NCBI RefSeq assembly: GCF_014201095.1
Contig: NZ_JACHDN010000001.1
Span: 1,364,001 to 1,428,000 of the forward strand
Length of the DNA stretch: 64,000 nt
Direction: 5' to 3'
From: Cellulomonas hominis
GTDB lineage: Bacteria; Actinomycetota; Actinomycetes; Actinomycetales; Cellulomonadaceae
Part shown: positions 1-11,311 of the stretch, piece after piece
Layout: each line of letters begins with the position of its first letter
Position numbering within the stretch: position 1 is the first letter of the stretch
The notes under the pieces: generated by a model
Database searches by the model: none
The model's input: only the letters and a program-made list of their open reading frames with translations
What the model was told of the DNA's origin: nothing
Program-made: the position numbers and the translations under genes

Positions 1-96
1 GCGACCTCGGGGACGGTGTTCCTGGTCGGCGCGCTGCTGCTCGCGGCGGGGCTCACGGTCGCGGTCGCCCGGCGGCGCTGGCTGCCGCGCGCCTGA
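1..96 (+). CDS. C-terminal end of a membrane protein (partial)
   Basis: The frame is open from the first base and ends with TGA at 94-96. The visible 31 residues contain one hydrophobic helix ([18 protein letters not shown]) followed by a basic tail (RRRWLPRA). This is the usual form of a last membrane segment with a cytoplasmic positive end, as in many transporters. The family cannot be told from this fragment. Positions 97-229 downstream contain no gene and form the leader of the next gene. Confidence 0.6.
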   Translation, partial: ATSGTVFLVGALLLAAGLTVAVARRRWLPRA

Positions 97-229
97 CAGC
101 GGGGCAGCGGCCCGCGCCCGCGGCCCCGAGTTCGCCCGTGCATGGGACGTAAGTCCTACTAGAGTGCCGAGAGACGCGGCGCCCCCGCCGCGCCGCATCG
201 ACACCGACGTCGCCTGCGTGGAGGCACAC

Positions 230-2248
<2,019 letters not shown>

Positions 2249-2305
2249 GGCGGTCTCCGCCGCGACCCCCGGAGCGGGGAGCCGGCGCGGGAAACCGGGA
2301 CCGGG

Positions 2306-3493
2306 TCAGCGCGCCGGGTGCGTCAGCTCGCCCGTGCGGGCCACGCCGCCGAGCCAGTGCGCGCTCGGCTTCGGGGTGCGCGCGAACGTCTCGCGGTCCC
2401 AGGCGATCAGGCCGAACGTCGGCGCGTAGGAGCCCCACTCGTAGTTGTCGAGCGCCGACCAGTGCAGGTACCCGCGGACGTCGATGCCGTCGGCCATGGC
2501 GTCGTGCAGGCCGACGAGGGCGTCGTGGGTGTAGTCGATGCGGCGGGCGTCGTCCTGGGTGGCGATGCCGTTCTCCGTGACCACGACGGGCACGCCGCCG
2601 GTGCGCCGCCAGGCGTTCCGGACGCCGATGCCCAGGGCCGGCGGGAAGTACTCCCAGCCGATGAGGGTCTTCTCGACGTCGTCGGCGACGGGCTGCGGGT
2701 TCCCGTCGCGGTCGATGAACGTGCGCAGGTAGGCCTGCACGCCGATCCAGTCGTCGCCGGCGGCGGCGTCGAGGAACACGTCCTCGCGCGGGTAGCCGTA
2801 GGCGGCGGTCGCCTCGACGGCGTCGGGCGTGGCCGGGTGGTAGGCCTGGGTGGCGACGGACCAGCCGGACCGCACCTGCCCGACGCCGGACAGCACCTCG
2901 CGGGACCGGCGGTGCCCGGCGATGAGCGCGTCGGTGATCTGCGGGTCGGGCGCGGGCAGGCGGGACGCGGTCATCTCCGTGCCCTCCTCGCCGCGCGTCA
3001 TCGCGACCATGTTGGGCTCGTTGATGGTGCAGACCCACTCGACGTCGTCGCCGAGCACGGGCAGGACCGCCTCGGTGTACCGCGCGAACAGGTCGGGGGC
3101 CACGGGGTTCCGCCAGCCGCCGAGCCGCGCGAACCAGCGCGGGTGCGTGAAGTGGTGCAGCGTCACCGACGGGGTCAGGCCGTGCTCGCGGCAGGTGTCG
3201 ACCATCCGCCGGTAGTGCTGGAGCTGGGCCTTCGACACGTACCCCTGCTCCGGCTCGATGCGCGCCCACTCGATGCTGAACCGGTAGGTGTTCAGGCCGA
3301 GCGACGCGAGCAGGGCGATGTCCTCGGGGTACCGGTGGTAGGAGTCGGCGGCGTCGCCGGAGGGCTCGGCCAGGTCGGTGCCGGGGGCGTGCTCGCGGAC
3401 CCACCAGTCGGAGTTCACGTTGTTGCCCTCGACCTGGTGGGCGGCGGTGGCGGCGCCCCAGAGGAAGCCCTCGGGGAAGCGGCGGACGGTCAT
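2306..3493 (-). CDS. GH1 beta-glucosidase
   Basis: Family 1 glycoside hydrolase that releases terminal beta-glucosyl residues. The 395 residues begin with FPEGFLWGAATAAHQVEG, the family N-terminal signature. The acid/base glutamate is in TINEPN at about residue 159 and the nucleophile in VTENG at about residue 307. SALDNYEWGSYAPTFGL is the conserved end of the barrel. It is somewhat short for GH1 (commonly 440-480), with loops trimmed rather than motifs missing. No signal peptide is seen, so it acts inside the cell on imported oligosaccharides. It is the last gene of the operon running from the binding protein at 10087, 28 bp after the GH94 gene. Confidence 0.93.
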   Translation of the reverse strand: MTVRRFPEGFLWGAATAAHQVEGNNVNSDWWVREHAPGTDLAEPSGDAADSYHRYPEDIALLASLGLNTYRFSIEWARIEPEQGYVSKAQLQHYRRMVDTCREHGLTPSVTLHHFTHPRWFARLGGWRNPVAPDLFARYTEAVLPVLGDDVEWVCTINEPNMVAMTRGEEGTEMTASRLPAPDPQITDALIAGHRRSREVLSGVGQVRSGWSVATQAYHPATPDAVEATAAYGYPREDVFLDAAAGDDWIGVQAYLRTFIDRDGNPQPVADDVEKTLIGWEYFPPALGIGVRNAWRRTGGVPVVVTENGIATQDDARRIDYTHDALVGLHDAMADGIDVRGYLHWSALDNYEWGSYAPTFGLIAWDRETFARTPKPSAHWLGGVARTGELTHPAR

Positions 3494-3521
3494 GTGTCGG
3501 TCCTTCGGTCGGTGGTGGAGG

Positions 3522-6500
3522 TCAGGAGCCCGCAGGCGTGCGGACGTCGAGCACCGCGGCGTCGCCGAGCAGCGCGAGCGGCAGGACGGCCCCCGCGGTG
3601 CGGTACGGCCGGGGCCGCACGCCGGTGGTGACGCGCGCGCCGTCCACCCGGAGCTCGACCGCGGGCGCGGCGGGGTCCACGTGGTACCGCACCCGGCGCG
3701 GCCGGCCGCCGAGGACGACCGACACCTCGAGCCCGTCGTCCTCCGGCGCGAGCGTGGGCGCGACGACGAGGGAGTCCGCGCGCTCCTCCAGGCCGAGCAG
3801 GCCGTGCAGGACCTGCCGGATGTAGATGCCGGGGCCCGACGAGTACACCCGCCAGCCGTCGGCGGTCGGCACGTCGCCGGTGCGCAGGCCGTCGAAGCCC
3901 GCCGCGGCGGCGTACCGGTCGGGGAACGTCGCGTCGGACGACGACGTGTAGCAGGTGCGCTGCCGGGGCAGCGCGCTCGGCACCCGCTCCCGCATGCCGA
4001 CCGGGGACAGCCGCAGCAGCTCCTCGCCGACCGCGGCCCGGCCCAGCGCGGCCAGCGCCTCGACCCACCGGACGTGCGCGTGCACGTACATCAGGCCGAC
4101 CTCGCGGCCGAAGAACGCGGCCTGCTCGGCGCGCAGGAACGACTCGACCTCGCCGTCCGCGAACCGCGCGGGGCGGTTCGTCAGCCGCACGCCGTCCGGG
4201 AAGTGCAGGTGCTCGCGGACCAGCCGCTCGTGCCGCGCGGCCTGCTCGGGGTCGACGGCGCCGGCGATGACGGTCCGGGTCAGCGGGATGAGGCGGTAGC
4301 TCAGGCCGGTCGTGGTGTCGCGGGGGTGGATGACGGGGGTGACGACGCCGTCCTCGACGGTCGCGAACCCGGCCGCCACGCCGTCGGGCAGCAGGAGGCG
4401 GCGGATGTCGGCCAGCACCTCGTCGGCCATCGCGGCCGCCCGGTCGGCGAGGTCGCGGGCGTCGGCGCCGGGCGCCTCCCGCAGCTGCTCGGCCGCGAGC
4501 CCCAGCGCCTGCGCGAGCAGCGCCGAGGTCCAGGTCGACGTCATGTGCTCGCGCATCTCGGGGCGCGCGGGCTGCAGGGTGTCGTCCCAGTCGCCCTCGC
4601 CGTACGCGGGCAGCGCCGTGCCGGGGACCCGGTGCGTGCGCTGGTGCTCGAGCAGCGCGGCCAGGTGCGCGGTGACCGGGGCCGGGTCGCCGTCCCGGAA
4701 CGGCACGACCTCGTCGAGGACCCCGAGGTCGCCCGTGGCCTGCAGGTACTGCCCGAGCGCGAACAGCGGCCACACCACGACGTCGCCGTGCGCGTGCTCC
4801 TGGAGGACCTCGGCGTAGTCGTCGAACATGAACCACTGCGGGAAGGTCCCGTCCACGGACTGCCGCGACAGCACGCGCAGCAGCACGTCGCGCGCGCCGG
4901 CGAACCGCCCGGCGGCGACCAGCAGCTCGAACGGGCCCTGGCAGACGTCGCGGGTGCCCCAGGCCGCGCCGGAGTACTGCTCGAGGCCGTGCGGCACCAG
5001 GAAGTGCACCCGGGCGTCGTGCGCCCACCAGGGCAGCAGCACCTCGAGCTCGGCCAGCCGGGAGCCCGCGTCGATCCGCACGTCCCGCGTGAGCGCAGCC
5101 AGCGTGGCCCGGTGCCGGGCGGCGTGCGCGGCGCGGTCCAGCCCGCCCGCGACGACGACGGCGGCATCGGGGCCGGCCTCCGCGCCGTGGGCCAGGTCGG
5201 CGGTGACGACGACGCGCAGCAGCCGGGTGGCGTCCGCGCGCACGGTGACGACGGAGGTGCCGCGGTCGTCGCCGTCGGCGAACAGCGCGCCGTCGCCGGC
5301 CAGGACCGCGCCGGGGGACGCCGCGAGGACGTAGGTGAGCGCGTCGTGGTGGGCCGCGACCGCGGTGCCCGCGCCGGCCCGGAACGCGACGGCGCCGGTG
5401 CCCGCGGGCGAGGCCGTCCAGTCGCGCTCGCCCAGCTCGACGTCCGTCGTGACCAGGAGGTCCACGTCGGCGGTCGCGCGCACCTCCGTGAGCAGCGCCG
5501 CGCGGTCCCCGGCCGCCACGGTCCGGACCTCGACCTCGGCGTCCGCCCAGCGGTACAGCCAGCGCGCCTCGCCGACGTCGAGCACGAACGCCGACGGCTG
5601 GCCGAGCATCCGCCAGCGCCCGTCCCGGCGCACCAGCACGCGCACGCCGTTCGAGCGCAGCAGGTTCAGGTGGTTCCGGTGCACGCTCGCGAACCGGTCG
5701 AACGACGTGTTGCCGAGGACGGTGTGCGAGCCGACGACCCCGTGCGCGAACACGGTGGTGGACAGCACCGGGCGGTCCGGGGCGAGCGCGTCGCCGCACA
5801 GCAGCACGTGCCCGTGCGGCCGGTCGAGCAGCAGGTCCTTCTCGCCGCGCACCACGTGGGCGCCGTCGGCGGCGAAGTACGACAGCAGCGCCCCGGCCGC
5901 GTCCCGCTCCGGGTACCGGGCGCCGTCGGCGAGCGCGAGCAGGTCGTCGTCGCTCAGCGGCGCGCCGGACAGCAGGGGGGCCGTGGCCAGCAGCGACCGC
6001 TCGTCGCGGGCGACCCCCGCCGGGGCGGTCGTCGCGGCCACCGACGCCGCGCGGGCCACCAGCGCGTCCGCGAGCGCCGGCAGGTCCGCCAGCGCCGCCG
6101 TCATGTCCCCGCGCCGGTCCGGCCAGAACCCGGTGACGGCGTGCAGCGTCCACGGCGCGGCCAGGTCGGTGCGGGCGGACAGCAGCGCGGCGGTCGCCGC
6201 CTCGTGCTGCCGCACGCGGTCCGGCCACGGCTCGCCGGTGAGGAACGCCGGGGTCAGGCCGGCACGGGCGCGCGGGCTGTGCAGGTCGAACGCGTCGGTG
6301 CCGGCGGCGACGGCCCCCTCCACGAGCAGGGCGGCCGCGAGGGGCAGCGCCGGGGCGGAGGTCATCGTCTGCCGGGACAGCACGACGCGGCCGAACCGCG
6401 GGTCGTCCGCGAGCCGGTGCGCGACGTACTGGCTGACGTACGGCTCGGAGGACTGCGCGGCCGCCTCGGGCGACAGCGACAGGTCCTGCAGCACGGCGAC

Positions 6501-6896
6501 GTCGTAGGTCGCGCCGTCGGGCACGGACTCCGCCGCGAGGTCGACCCGCCACACCCACGCCGTCGTCGCCGGGTCGAGCACGAGGTGCACGGTCCACCGC
6601 GCCCCGAGGCCGGCGCCGTCCCAGCGCGCCCACCCGTCGCCCGCGACGTGCCGGGCCTCCGACCGGGAGCCGGTCAGCGGTACCGCGGCGACGGTGCCGT
6701 CCGCGCCGTGCCGCCGCAGGTGCAGACCGCCCACGGCCGCGTCGTGCGGCCCGGGGACGTACTGGTTGACCAGCAGGCCGCCCGGGACGCGGACCGTCCG
6801 GACGTCCCCGGCCCGGGTGAGCGCGATCTCCAGCCCGCCGGGGGCGTCCAGGGTGGTCGTGGCGGGCTGCGGGCGCGCGGGGGTGCGGGTCGTCAT
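3522..6896 (-). CDS. GH94 phosphorylase, 1,2-beta-oligoglucan phosphorylase type
   Basis: A 1124-residue cytoplasmic protein of the GH94 phosphorylase clan, which cleaves beta-glucosides with phosphate to give alpha-glucose 1-phosphate. The C-terminal half carries the (alpha/alpha)6-barrel features: a GAAWGTRDVCQG segment, then GEGDWDDTLQPA near residue 770, where the family has its general-acid aspartate. Cellobiose phosphorylases are about 800-830 residues. The roughly 300 extra N-terminal residues and overall length resemble 1,2-beta-oligoglucan (sophorooligosaccharide) phosphorylases. The ATG at 6896 is chosen; the open frame continues upstream but would overlap the permease gene. It is flanked by GH1 and ABC importer genes, which fits intracellular processing of imported beta-glucooligosaccharides. 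The substrate is inferred. Confidence 0.75.
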   Translation of the reverse strand: MTTRTPARPQPATTTLDAPGGLEIALTRAGDVRTVRVPGGLLVNQYVPGPHDAAVGGLHLRRHGADGTVAAVPLTGSRSEARHVAGDGWARWDGAGLGARWTVHLVLDPATTAWVWRVDLAAESVPDGATYDVAVLQDLSLSPEAAAQSSEPYVSQYVAHRLADDPRFGRVVLSRQTMTSAPALPLAAALLVEGAVAAGTDAFDLHSPRARAGLTPAFLTGEPWPDRVRQHEAATAALLSARTDLAAPWTLHAVTGFWPDRRGDMTAALADLPALADALVARAASVAATTAPAGVARDERSLLATAPLLSGAPLSDDDLLALADGARYPERDAAGALLSYFAADGAHVVRGEKDLLLDRPHGHVLLCGDALAPDRPVLSTTVFAHGVVGSHTVLGNTSFDRFASVHRNHLNLLRSNGVRVLVRRDGRWRMLGQPSAFVLDVGEARWLYRWADAEVEVRTVAAGDRAALLTEVRATADVDLLVTTDVELGERDWTASPAGTGAVAFRAGAGTAVAAHHDALTYVLAASPGAVLAGDGALFADGDDRGTSVVTVRADATRLLRVVVTADLAHGAEAGPDAAVVVAGGLDRAAHAARHRATLAALTRDVRIDAGSRLAELEVLLPWWAHDARVHFLVPHGLEQYSGAAWGTRDVCQGPFELLVAAGRFAGARDVLLRVLSRQSVDGTFPQWFMFDDYAEVLQEHAHGDVVVWPLFALGQYLQATGDLGVLDEVVPFRDGDPAPVTAHLAALLEHQRTHRVPGTALPAYGEGDWDDTLQPARPEMREHMTSTWTSALLAQALGLAAEQLREAPGADARDLADRAAAMADEVLADIRRLLLPDGVAAGFATVEDGVVTPVIHPRDTTTGLSYRLIPLTRTVIAGAVDPEQAARHERLVREHLHFPDGVRLTNRPARFADGEVESFLRAEQAAFFGREVGLMYVHAHVRWVEALAALGRAAVGEELLRLSPVGMRERVPSALPRQRTCYTSSSDATFPDRYAAAAGFDGLRTGDVPTADGWRVYSSGPGIYIRQVLHGLLGLEERADSLVVAPTLAPEDDGLEVSVVLGGRPRRVRYHVDPAAPAVELRVDGARVTTGVRPRPYRTAGAVLPLALLGDAAVLDVRTPAGS

Positions 6897-6946
6897 CGTC
6901 GGGTGACCTCGTTCTCGGTGGTGCGTGGGCGGTCGGGCGGAGCCGG

Positions 6947-7834
6947 CTACTTGAGGCCGGTGGTCGCGACGCCCTGGATGAAGTACCGCTGCAGCGCGAG
7001 GAAGAGCAGCAGGATCGGCGTGATGATGAGCACCGCCCCCGCGAGCAGCAGGCCGTAGTCGGTGCCCCGCTGGCCCGTCGAGTACAGCGACAGCGCGACG
7101 GGCAGCGTGTACATGTCCTGGCTCTGCGACGCCACGAGCGGCCACAGGAAGTTGTTCCACGAGCCGAGGAACGTGAGGATCCCGAGCGTCGCGAGCGGCG
7201 GACCGCACAGCGGCATCACCACGCGGGCGAAGATGCGCAGCTCGCCGGCACCGTCCATCCGGGCGGCCTCGATGAGCTCGTCCGGGATCCCGAGCATGAA
7301 CTGCCGCATGAGGAACACGCCGACCGGCTGGGTGACGAACGGCAGGATCAGGGCCGGGTAGGTGTTGAGCAGCCCGAGCTTCGTGACCATGACGAACAGC
7401 GGCACGAACGTGACGACGCCCGGGACCATGAGCATGGTCATGACCAGCGTGAACAGCACCTTCTTGCCGGCGAAGTCCATCTTGGCCAGCGCGTAGCCGA
7501 CCATCGAGCAGAACAGCAGGTTCCCGAGCACCGTCACGACGGCGACCACGAACGAGTTCGTGAAGTACTGCGTGAAGTGCAGCTCGTTGAACCAGGTGCT
7601 GAAGTTGTCGAGCGTCGGGTTCTCGGGCCACCAGGTCGGCGGCTTCGTGAGGATCTCGCGCTGCGTCTTGACCGAGCCGAGGACCATCCAGGCGAACGGC
7701 AGCAGCCAGGCGGCCACGCCGACGACGAGGACGGTGTAGGTGAGCGCGCGCCCGGTGCTGAACCGCCGGCGGCGGCGCGGCCGCTGCGGCGCGGCCGGGA
7801 CCGTCGGGGTGACGGGGCTGGTGATGGTGGCCAT
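6947..7834 (-). CDS. Sugar ABC transporter permease (MalG/CUT1 type)
   Basis: Inner-membrane subunit of a carbohydrate importer, 295 residues. A basic N-terminus is followed by about six hydrophobic helices. The EAA loop that docks the ATPase reads EAARMDGAGELRIFARVVMPLCGP, typical of MalG-like CUT1 permeases. The ATG at 7834 gives the expected short cytoplasmic start. It lies 8 bp after the preceding permease gene in the operon. No ATPase gene is present in the locus, so a shared MsiK-type ATPase encoded elsewhere is likely, as is common in actinobacteria (inference). Confidence 0.93.
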   Translation of the reverse strand: MATITSPVTPTVPAAPQRPRRRRRFSTGRALTYTVLVVGVAAWLLPFAWMVLGSVKTQREILTKPPTWWPENPTLDNFSTWFNELHFTQYFTNSFVVAVVTVLGNLLFCSMVGYALAKMDFAGKKVLFTLVMTMLMVPGVVTFVPLFVMVTKLGLLNTYPALILPFVTQPVGVFLMRQFMLGIPDELIEAARMDGAGELRIFARVVMPLCGPPLATLGILTFLGSWNNFLWPLVASQSQDMYTLPVALSLYSTGQRGTDYGLLLAGAVLIITPILLLFLALQRYFIQGVATTGLK

Positions 7835-7842
7835 GGGTTCCC

Positions 7843-8808
7843 TCAGTCCTTGGACCGCAGCAGCCGGAACTGCAGCAGGCTCATGAGCGCGATCGCCAGG
7901 AACAGCACGTAGGACGCGGCGGACGCCTGCCCGTACTTGCCGAAGCCGAACTGCTCGAACGTGTAGTAGGCCGTGGAGAGGGTCGAGTCGAGCGGCCCGC
8001 CCTGCGTCATCACGAAGGCCTCCTCGAAGAACTGGAGGTAGCCGACGGAGATGAGGACGGCGCCCAGCAGCAGGGTCGGGCGCAGCAGCGGCAGCGTGAT
8101 GCTGACCAGCCGGCGCCACGGGCTCGCGCCGTCCATGACGGCGGCCTCCTGCACGTCGGCGGGGACCGCCTGGAGCCCCGCCAGGAAGATGACCATGAGC
8201 GTGCCGACGTTCCGCCAGACCGCCATGAGGATCAGCGCGGGCAGCGCCCACGTGGTGTCGGTGAGCCAGGCCGGGCCGTCGATGCCGACCCAGCCGAGCG
8301 CGGTGTTGATGAGGCCGTCGGGCTGGAGCATGTACCGCCACACGACCGACACCGCGACGATGCTGGTGACCACGGGGGCGTAGAACCCCACGCGGAACGC
8401 CGACCGGAACCGGCTGATCCCGTTGTTCAGCGCCACGGCCAGGAGCAGCGCCACGGCCATGGTCACGGGGATGCCGATGACCACGAACGTCGCGGTGACG
8501 CCGAGCGACTTGAGGAACCGGGGGTCGCCGAACAGGGTGACGTACTGGTCGAGGCCGACGAAGTTCACCGCGAGCGGGCTGCGCACGTCGCGCGCCGTGA
8601 AGTCGGTGAACGACATGCCGAACGACGAGACCAGCGGGACGAGCATGAAGAAGCCGAACACCAGGACGAACGGTGCGGCGAACATCCACGCGACGCGGCC
8701 CTGACGGCGGCGCCGAGCGGCGACCGGCCCCCGCTCGGGGGCGCTGCTGCGGCTGGCCGTGCGGCCGGGACGCGGGGTCCCGGCCGCACGGGTGGCGGTC
8801 GCGCTCAT
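7843..8808 (-). CDS. Sugar ABC transporter permease (MalF/CUT1 type)
   Basis: Partner permease of 321 residues. After a 35-residue basic, probably disordered N-terminus come six hydrophobic segments, starting with WMFAAPFVLVFGFFMLVPLV. The docking loop EAAVMDGASPWRRLVSITLPLLRP is the MalF-type EAA motif. It begins 4 bp after the binding-protein stop codon, so the two are translationally linked. Together with the following permease it forms the heterodimeric channel of the importer. Confidence 0.93.
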   Translation of the reverse strand: MSATATRAAGTPRPGRTASRSSAPERGPVAARRRRQGRVAWMFAAPFVLVFGFFMLVPLVSSFGMSFTDFTARDVRSPLAVNFVGLDQYVTLFGDPRFLKSLGVTATFVVIGIPVTMAVALLLAVALNNGISRFRSAFRVGFYAPVVTSIVAVSVVWRYMLQPDGLINTALGWVGIDGPAWLTDTTWALPALILMAVWRNVGTLMVIFLAGLQAVPADVQEAAVMDGASPWRRLVSITLPLLRPTLLLGAVLISVGYLQFFEEAFVMTQGGPLDSTLSTAYYTFEQFGFGKYGQASAASYVLFLAIALMSLLQFRLLRSKD

Positions 8809-8812
8809 GGCG

Positions 8813-10087
8813 TCAGCCCACGCCGATCGACGTCGCCTGCTCCTGGAGCGCGGCGAGCGCCTCGGCCGGGTCCTCGCCGCTGACGATCATCCGCTCCAGC
8901 GCCGAGTCGGCCGCCGCGGCGACCTGCACCCACGCGGTGTTCACCGGCGGGGACTGCGTGTCCTGGAGCTGCTCGCCGAACACGGCCAGCTTCTCGTCGT
9001 CGGCCAGGGCCGGGTCGTCCCACGCGGACTGCGAGGACGGCAGGTCGCCGGTCAGCTCGTAGAAGTCGACCTGGACGTCGGGCTGGGTCAGCCAGTCCAC
9101 GAGCTTCCAGGCGGCGTCCTGGTTGTCGGAGTCGTTGAAGACCACGAGGTTCGAGCCGCCCGCGAACGACGTGGACGTCTTCCCGGCGGGGATGCGCGCG
9201 GTGGCGTACTTGTCGGCGAACTCCTCGCCGCCCAGCTGCTCGAGCGAGCCCATCATGAACGGGCCCTCGATGAACGCGCCGACGCGGCCGTCGACGAAGT
9301 CGGCCTCGGTGGCGCCGGGCGTGCGGTCGGCCTGCGCGTTCGCGAGGCCCTGGTCGAAGAAGGACGTGTAGTACTCGTACGCCTCGGCCATCTCCGGGGT
9401 GTCGAGCGTCCACTCGGAGCCGTCCTCGTCCATCAGGGCGGCACCGTTCGACCACGGCGCCCAGAGCGAGCCCTGGAACGCGTCGTTGCCGGAGGCCAGC
9501 AGGCGGATGCCGTACTCGGCGTCCGTCTTGTCCTTGATGTCGGTGAGCATCTGCTGCAGCTCGTCCCAGTCGGCCGGGGCCTCGGTCCAGCCCGCCTGCT
9601 CGGCGAGGTCGGTCCGGTAGTACAGCACCCGGGTGTCGACGTACCACGGCACGCCGACGGCCTGGCCGGCGAGCTCGGTGGTGTCGACCGAGCCGGCGAA
9701 GAAGTCGCTGGTGTCGATGCCGTCGGGCACCGGGGCGAACGCGTCGCCGAACTCGGCCATCCAGGTGGTGCCCATCATCGCGACGTCGGGCGTGGTGCCG
9801 GCGGCGATGGCGGTCTGGAACTTGTCGCGGGCGGCGTCCCAGGGGATCGGGACGACCTCGATGTCGACGTCGGGGTTGGCGTCGACGAAGTCCTGCACGA
9901 AGTCGGGCAGGGCCTCGCCCTCGGTGCCCATGGCCCACACGGTGAGCTCGCCGCTGGCCTCCCCCGATCCGAGGGTGGACGCGTCGGTGCTTCCGGTGCT
10001 CCCGGTGTCGTCGGAGCGACCGCACGCGGTGAGCGCGGTCAGGGCGAGCGCGGTCACCAGGGCGACGCGCGCGGCGGGACGGATCAT
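8813..10087 (-). CDS. Extracellular sugar-binding lipoprotein of the ABC importer
   Basis: Captures the oligosaccharide outside the cell and delivers it to the two permeases. The 424-residue protein starts with a lipoprotein signal peptide; the lipobox LTAC places the lipidated cysteine at residue 22, followed by a Gly/Ser/Thr linker. The mature part (GELTVWAMGTEGEALPDFVQ and later KLVDWLTQPDVQVDF) is typical of family 1 (CUT1) solute-binding proteins. It is first in the operon, 62 bp from a paired inverted element (10150-10188) that probably binds the divergent LacI regulator. The sugar specificity is not visible in the sequence. Confidence 0.92.
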   Translation of the reverse strand: MIRPAARVALVTALALTALTACGRSDDTGSTGSTDASTLGSGEASGELTVWAMGTEGEALPDFVQDFVDANPDVDIEVVPIPWDAARDKFQTAIAAGTTPDVAMMGTTWMAEFGDAFAPVPDGIDTSDFFAGSVDTTELAGQAVGVPWYVDTRVLYYRTDLAEQAGWTEAPADWDELQQMLTDIKDKTDAEYGIRLLASGNDAFQGSLWAPWSNGAALMDEDGSEWTLDTPEMAEAYEYYTSFFDQGLANAQADRTPGATEADFVDGRVGAFIEGPFMMGSLEQLGGEEFADKYATARIPAGKTSTSFAGGSNLVVFNDSDNQDAAWKLVDWLTQPDVQVDFYELTGDLPSSQSAWDDPALADDEKLAVFGEQLQDTQSPPVNTAWVQVAAAADSALERMIVSGEDPAEALAALQEQATSIGVG

Positions 10088-10149
10088 GGTTCGTTCCTCC
10101 TCGAACGGACGGTGCGGCGGCTGAGGACGCGGGGTGCGCCTCGCGGGTC

Positions 10150-10188
10150 TATGCGCTTAGATCGATCGGATGTGATGTTAAGCGCATA
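10150..10188. promoter_or_regulatory. Paired LacI-type operator between divergent genes
   Basis: TATGCGCTTA at 10150-10159 and its exact reverse complement TAAGCGCATA at 10179-10188 face each other. Each arm is itself a near-palindrome around a central CG, as LacI/GalR sites are. Their centres are 29 bp apart, just under three helical turns. The element lies between the binding-protein gene (-) and lacI (+), so one regulator could control both. Confidence 0.7.
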
Positions 10189-10228
10189 GAATGCCGTTCG
10201 CAAGTGGAGCGCCCCGAGGAGGTCAGCA

Positions 10229-11302
10229 GTGCCGCGTCGACCCACCGTCTACGACGTCGCCGAGCGCGCCGGCGTGTCCATCGCGACCGTGTCGTTCACG
10301 TTCCGCCAGCCCGAGCGCGTCCGCGAGTCCACGCGCGACGCCGTGCTCGCCGCCGCGCGCGAGCTCGGCTACGTCCCGTCCGCGAGCGCCCGCGGCCTCG
10401 CGCACGGCAGCACCGGCGCGCTCGGGCTCTACGCGTTCGACCTCATGCTCGCCGCCCCGCAGTCCGGCGCGGCCGCCGCCCCGCCGCCCTCCGGCGAGCA
10501 CCCCGACTCCGACCCGCGCGCCTTCCCGCTGTACGTCGACGAGGTGCAGCGCGGCGTCGAGCTCGAGTGCTGGCAGCGCGGGCAGGCCCTGCTGCTCAGC
10601 AGCGGCTCCGGCACCGGCGCAGCCGTCACCGAGATCGCCGGACGCGTGGACGGGCTCGCGATGTTCCCCGGGCCGACGCCCGTCGAGGCGCTGGAGCACG
10701 TCGCCCGGCGGATCCCGGTCGTCGCCTTCAGCATGCCGCCCGTCGCCGACGGCCTGCACCACGTCACCGTCGACAACCGCGCCGGCATGCGCGACCTCGT
10801 CGGCCACCTGGTCGGCGACCACGGCCTGCGCGACCTCGCATTCGTCGGCCGCCTCACCACGCCCGACTACGCCGAGCGGTTCGCCGGGTTCCGCGAGGCG
10901 CTCGCCGCCGCCGGGCTCCCCGAGCCCGCCGAGCCCCTCGACCCCACCGACCTCGCCGAGCCGCACCGGCTGGAGGTCGTCGCCGAGCTCGCGGACGCCG
11001 ACCGGCTGCCGCGGGCGCTGGTCTGCGCGAGCGACCAGCACGCGCTCGCCGTGCTCGACCTGCTCGCCGCCCGGGGCATCCCCGCGCCCGAGCGGGTGGT
11101 GGTCACCGGGTTCGACGGCATCCTCGCCGGACGGCTGACGCGTCCCTCGCTGACGACGGTGCGGCAGCCGATGGTCGCGATGGGGCGGCTGGCGGTGCAG
11201 GTGCTGGTCCGGCACGCGGGCACGGCCGCCGGGGAGCCGGAGTCGCACCGCCTGCCGGTCGAGGTGGTCCGCCGGGAGAGCTGCGGCTGCCCGGGGGTCT
11301 GA
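10229..11302 (+). CDS. LacI-family regulator of the beta-glucoside locus
   Basis: Transcriptional repressor of 357 residues. The N-terminal helix-turn-helix reads VYDVAERAGVSIATVSFTF, with the hinge region following (ELGYVPSASARGLAHG). The rest is the periplasmic-binding-protein-like effector domain, ending TRPSLTTVRQPMVAMGRLAV and a Cys-Gly-Cys tail typical of actinobacterial CebR-like proteins. The GTG at 10229 has a good GAGGAGG ribosome site about 8 bp upstream. It is transcribed away from the importer operon across the paired operator, so it is very likely its local repressor, released by the imported oligosaccharide. Confidence 0.9.
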   Translation: MPRRPTVYDVAERAGVSIATVSFTFRQPERVRESTRDAVLAAARELGYVPSASARGLAHGSTGALGLYAFDLMLAAPQSGAAAAPPPSGEHPDSDPRAFPLYVDEVQRGVELECWQRGQALLLSSGSGTGAAVTEIAGRVDGLAMFPGPTPVEALEHVARRIPVVAFSMPPVADGLHHVTVDNRAGMRDLVGHLVGDHGLRDLAFVGRLTTPDYAERFAGFREALAAAGLPEPAEPLDPTDLAEPHRLEVVAELADADRLPRALVCASDQHALAVLDLLAARGIPAPERVVVTGFDGILAGRLTRPSLTTVRQPMVAMGRLAVQVLVRHAGTAAGEPESHRLPVEVVRRESCGCPGV

Positions 11303-11311
11303 GCGCGCGGG

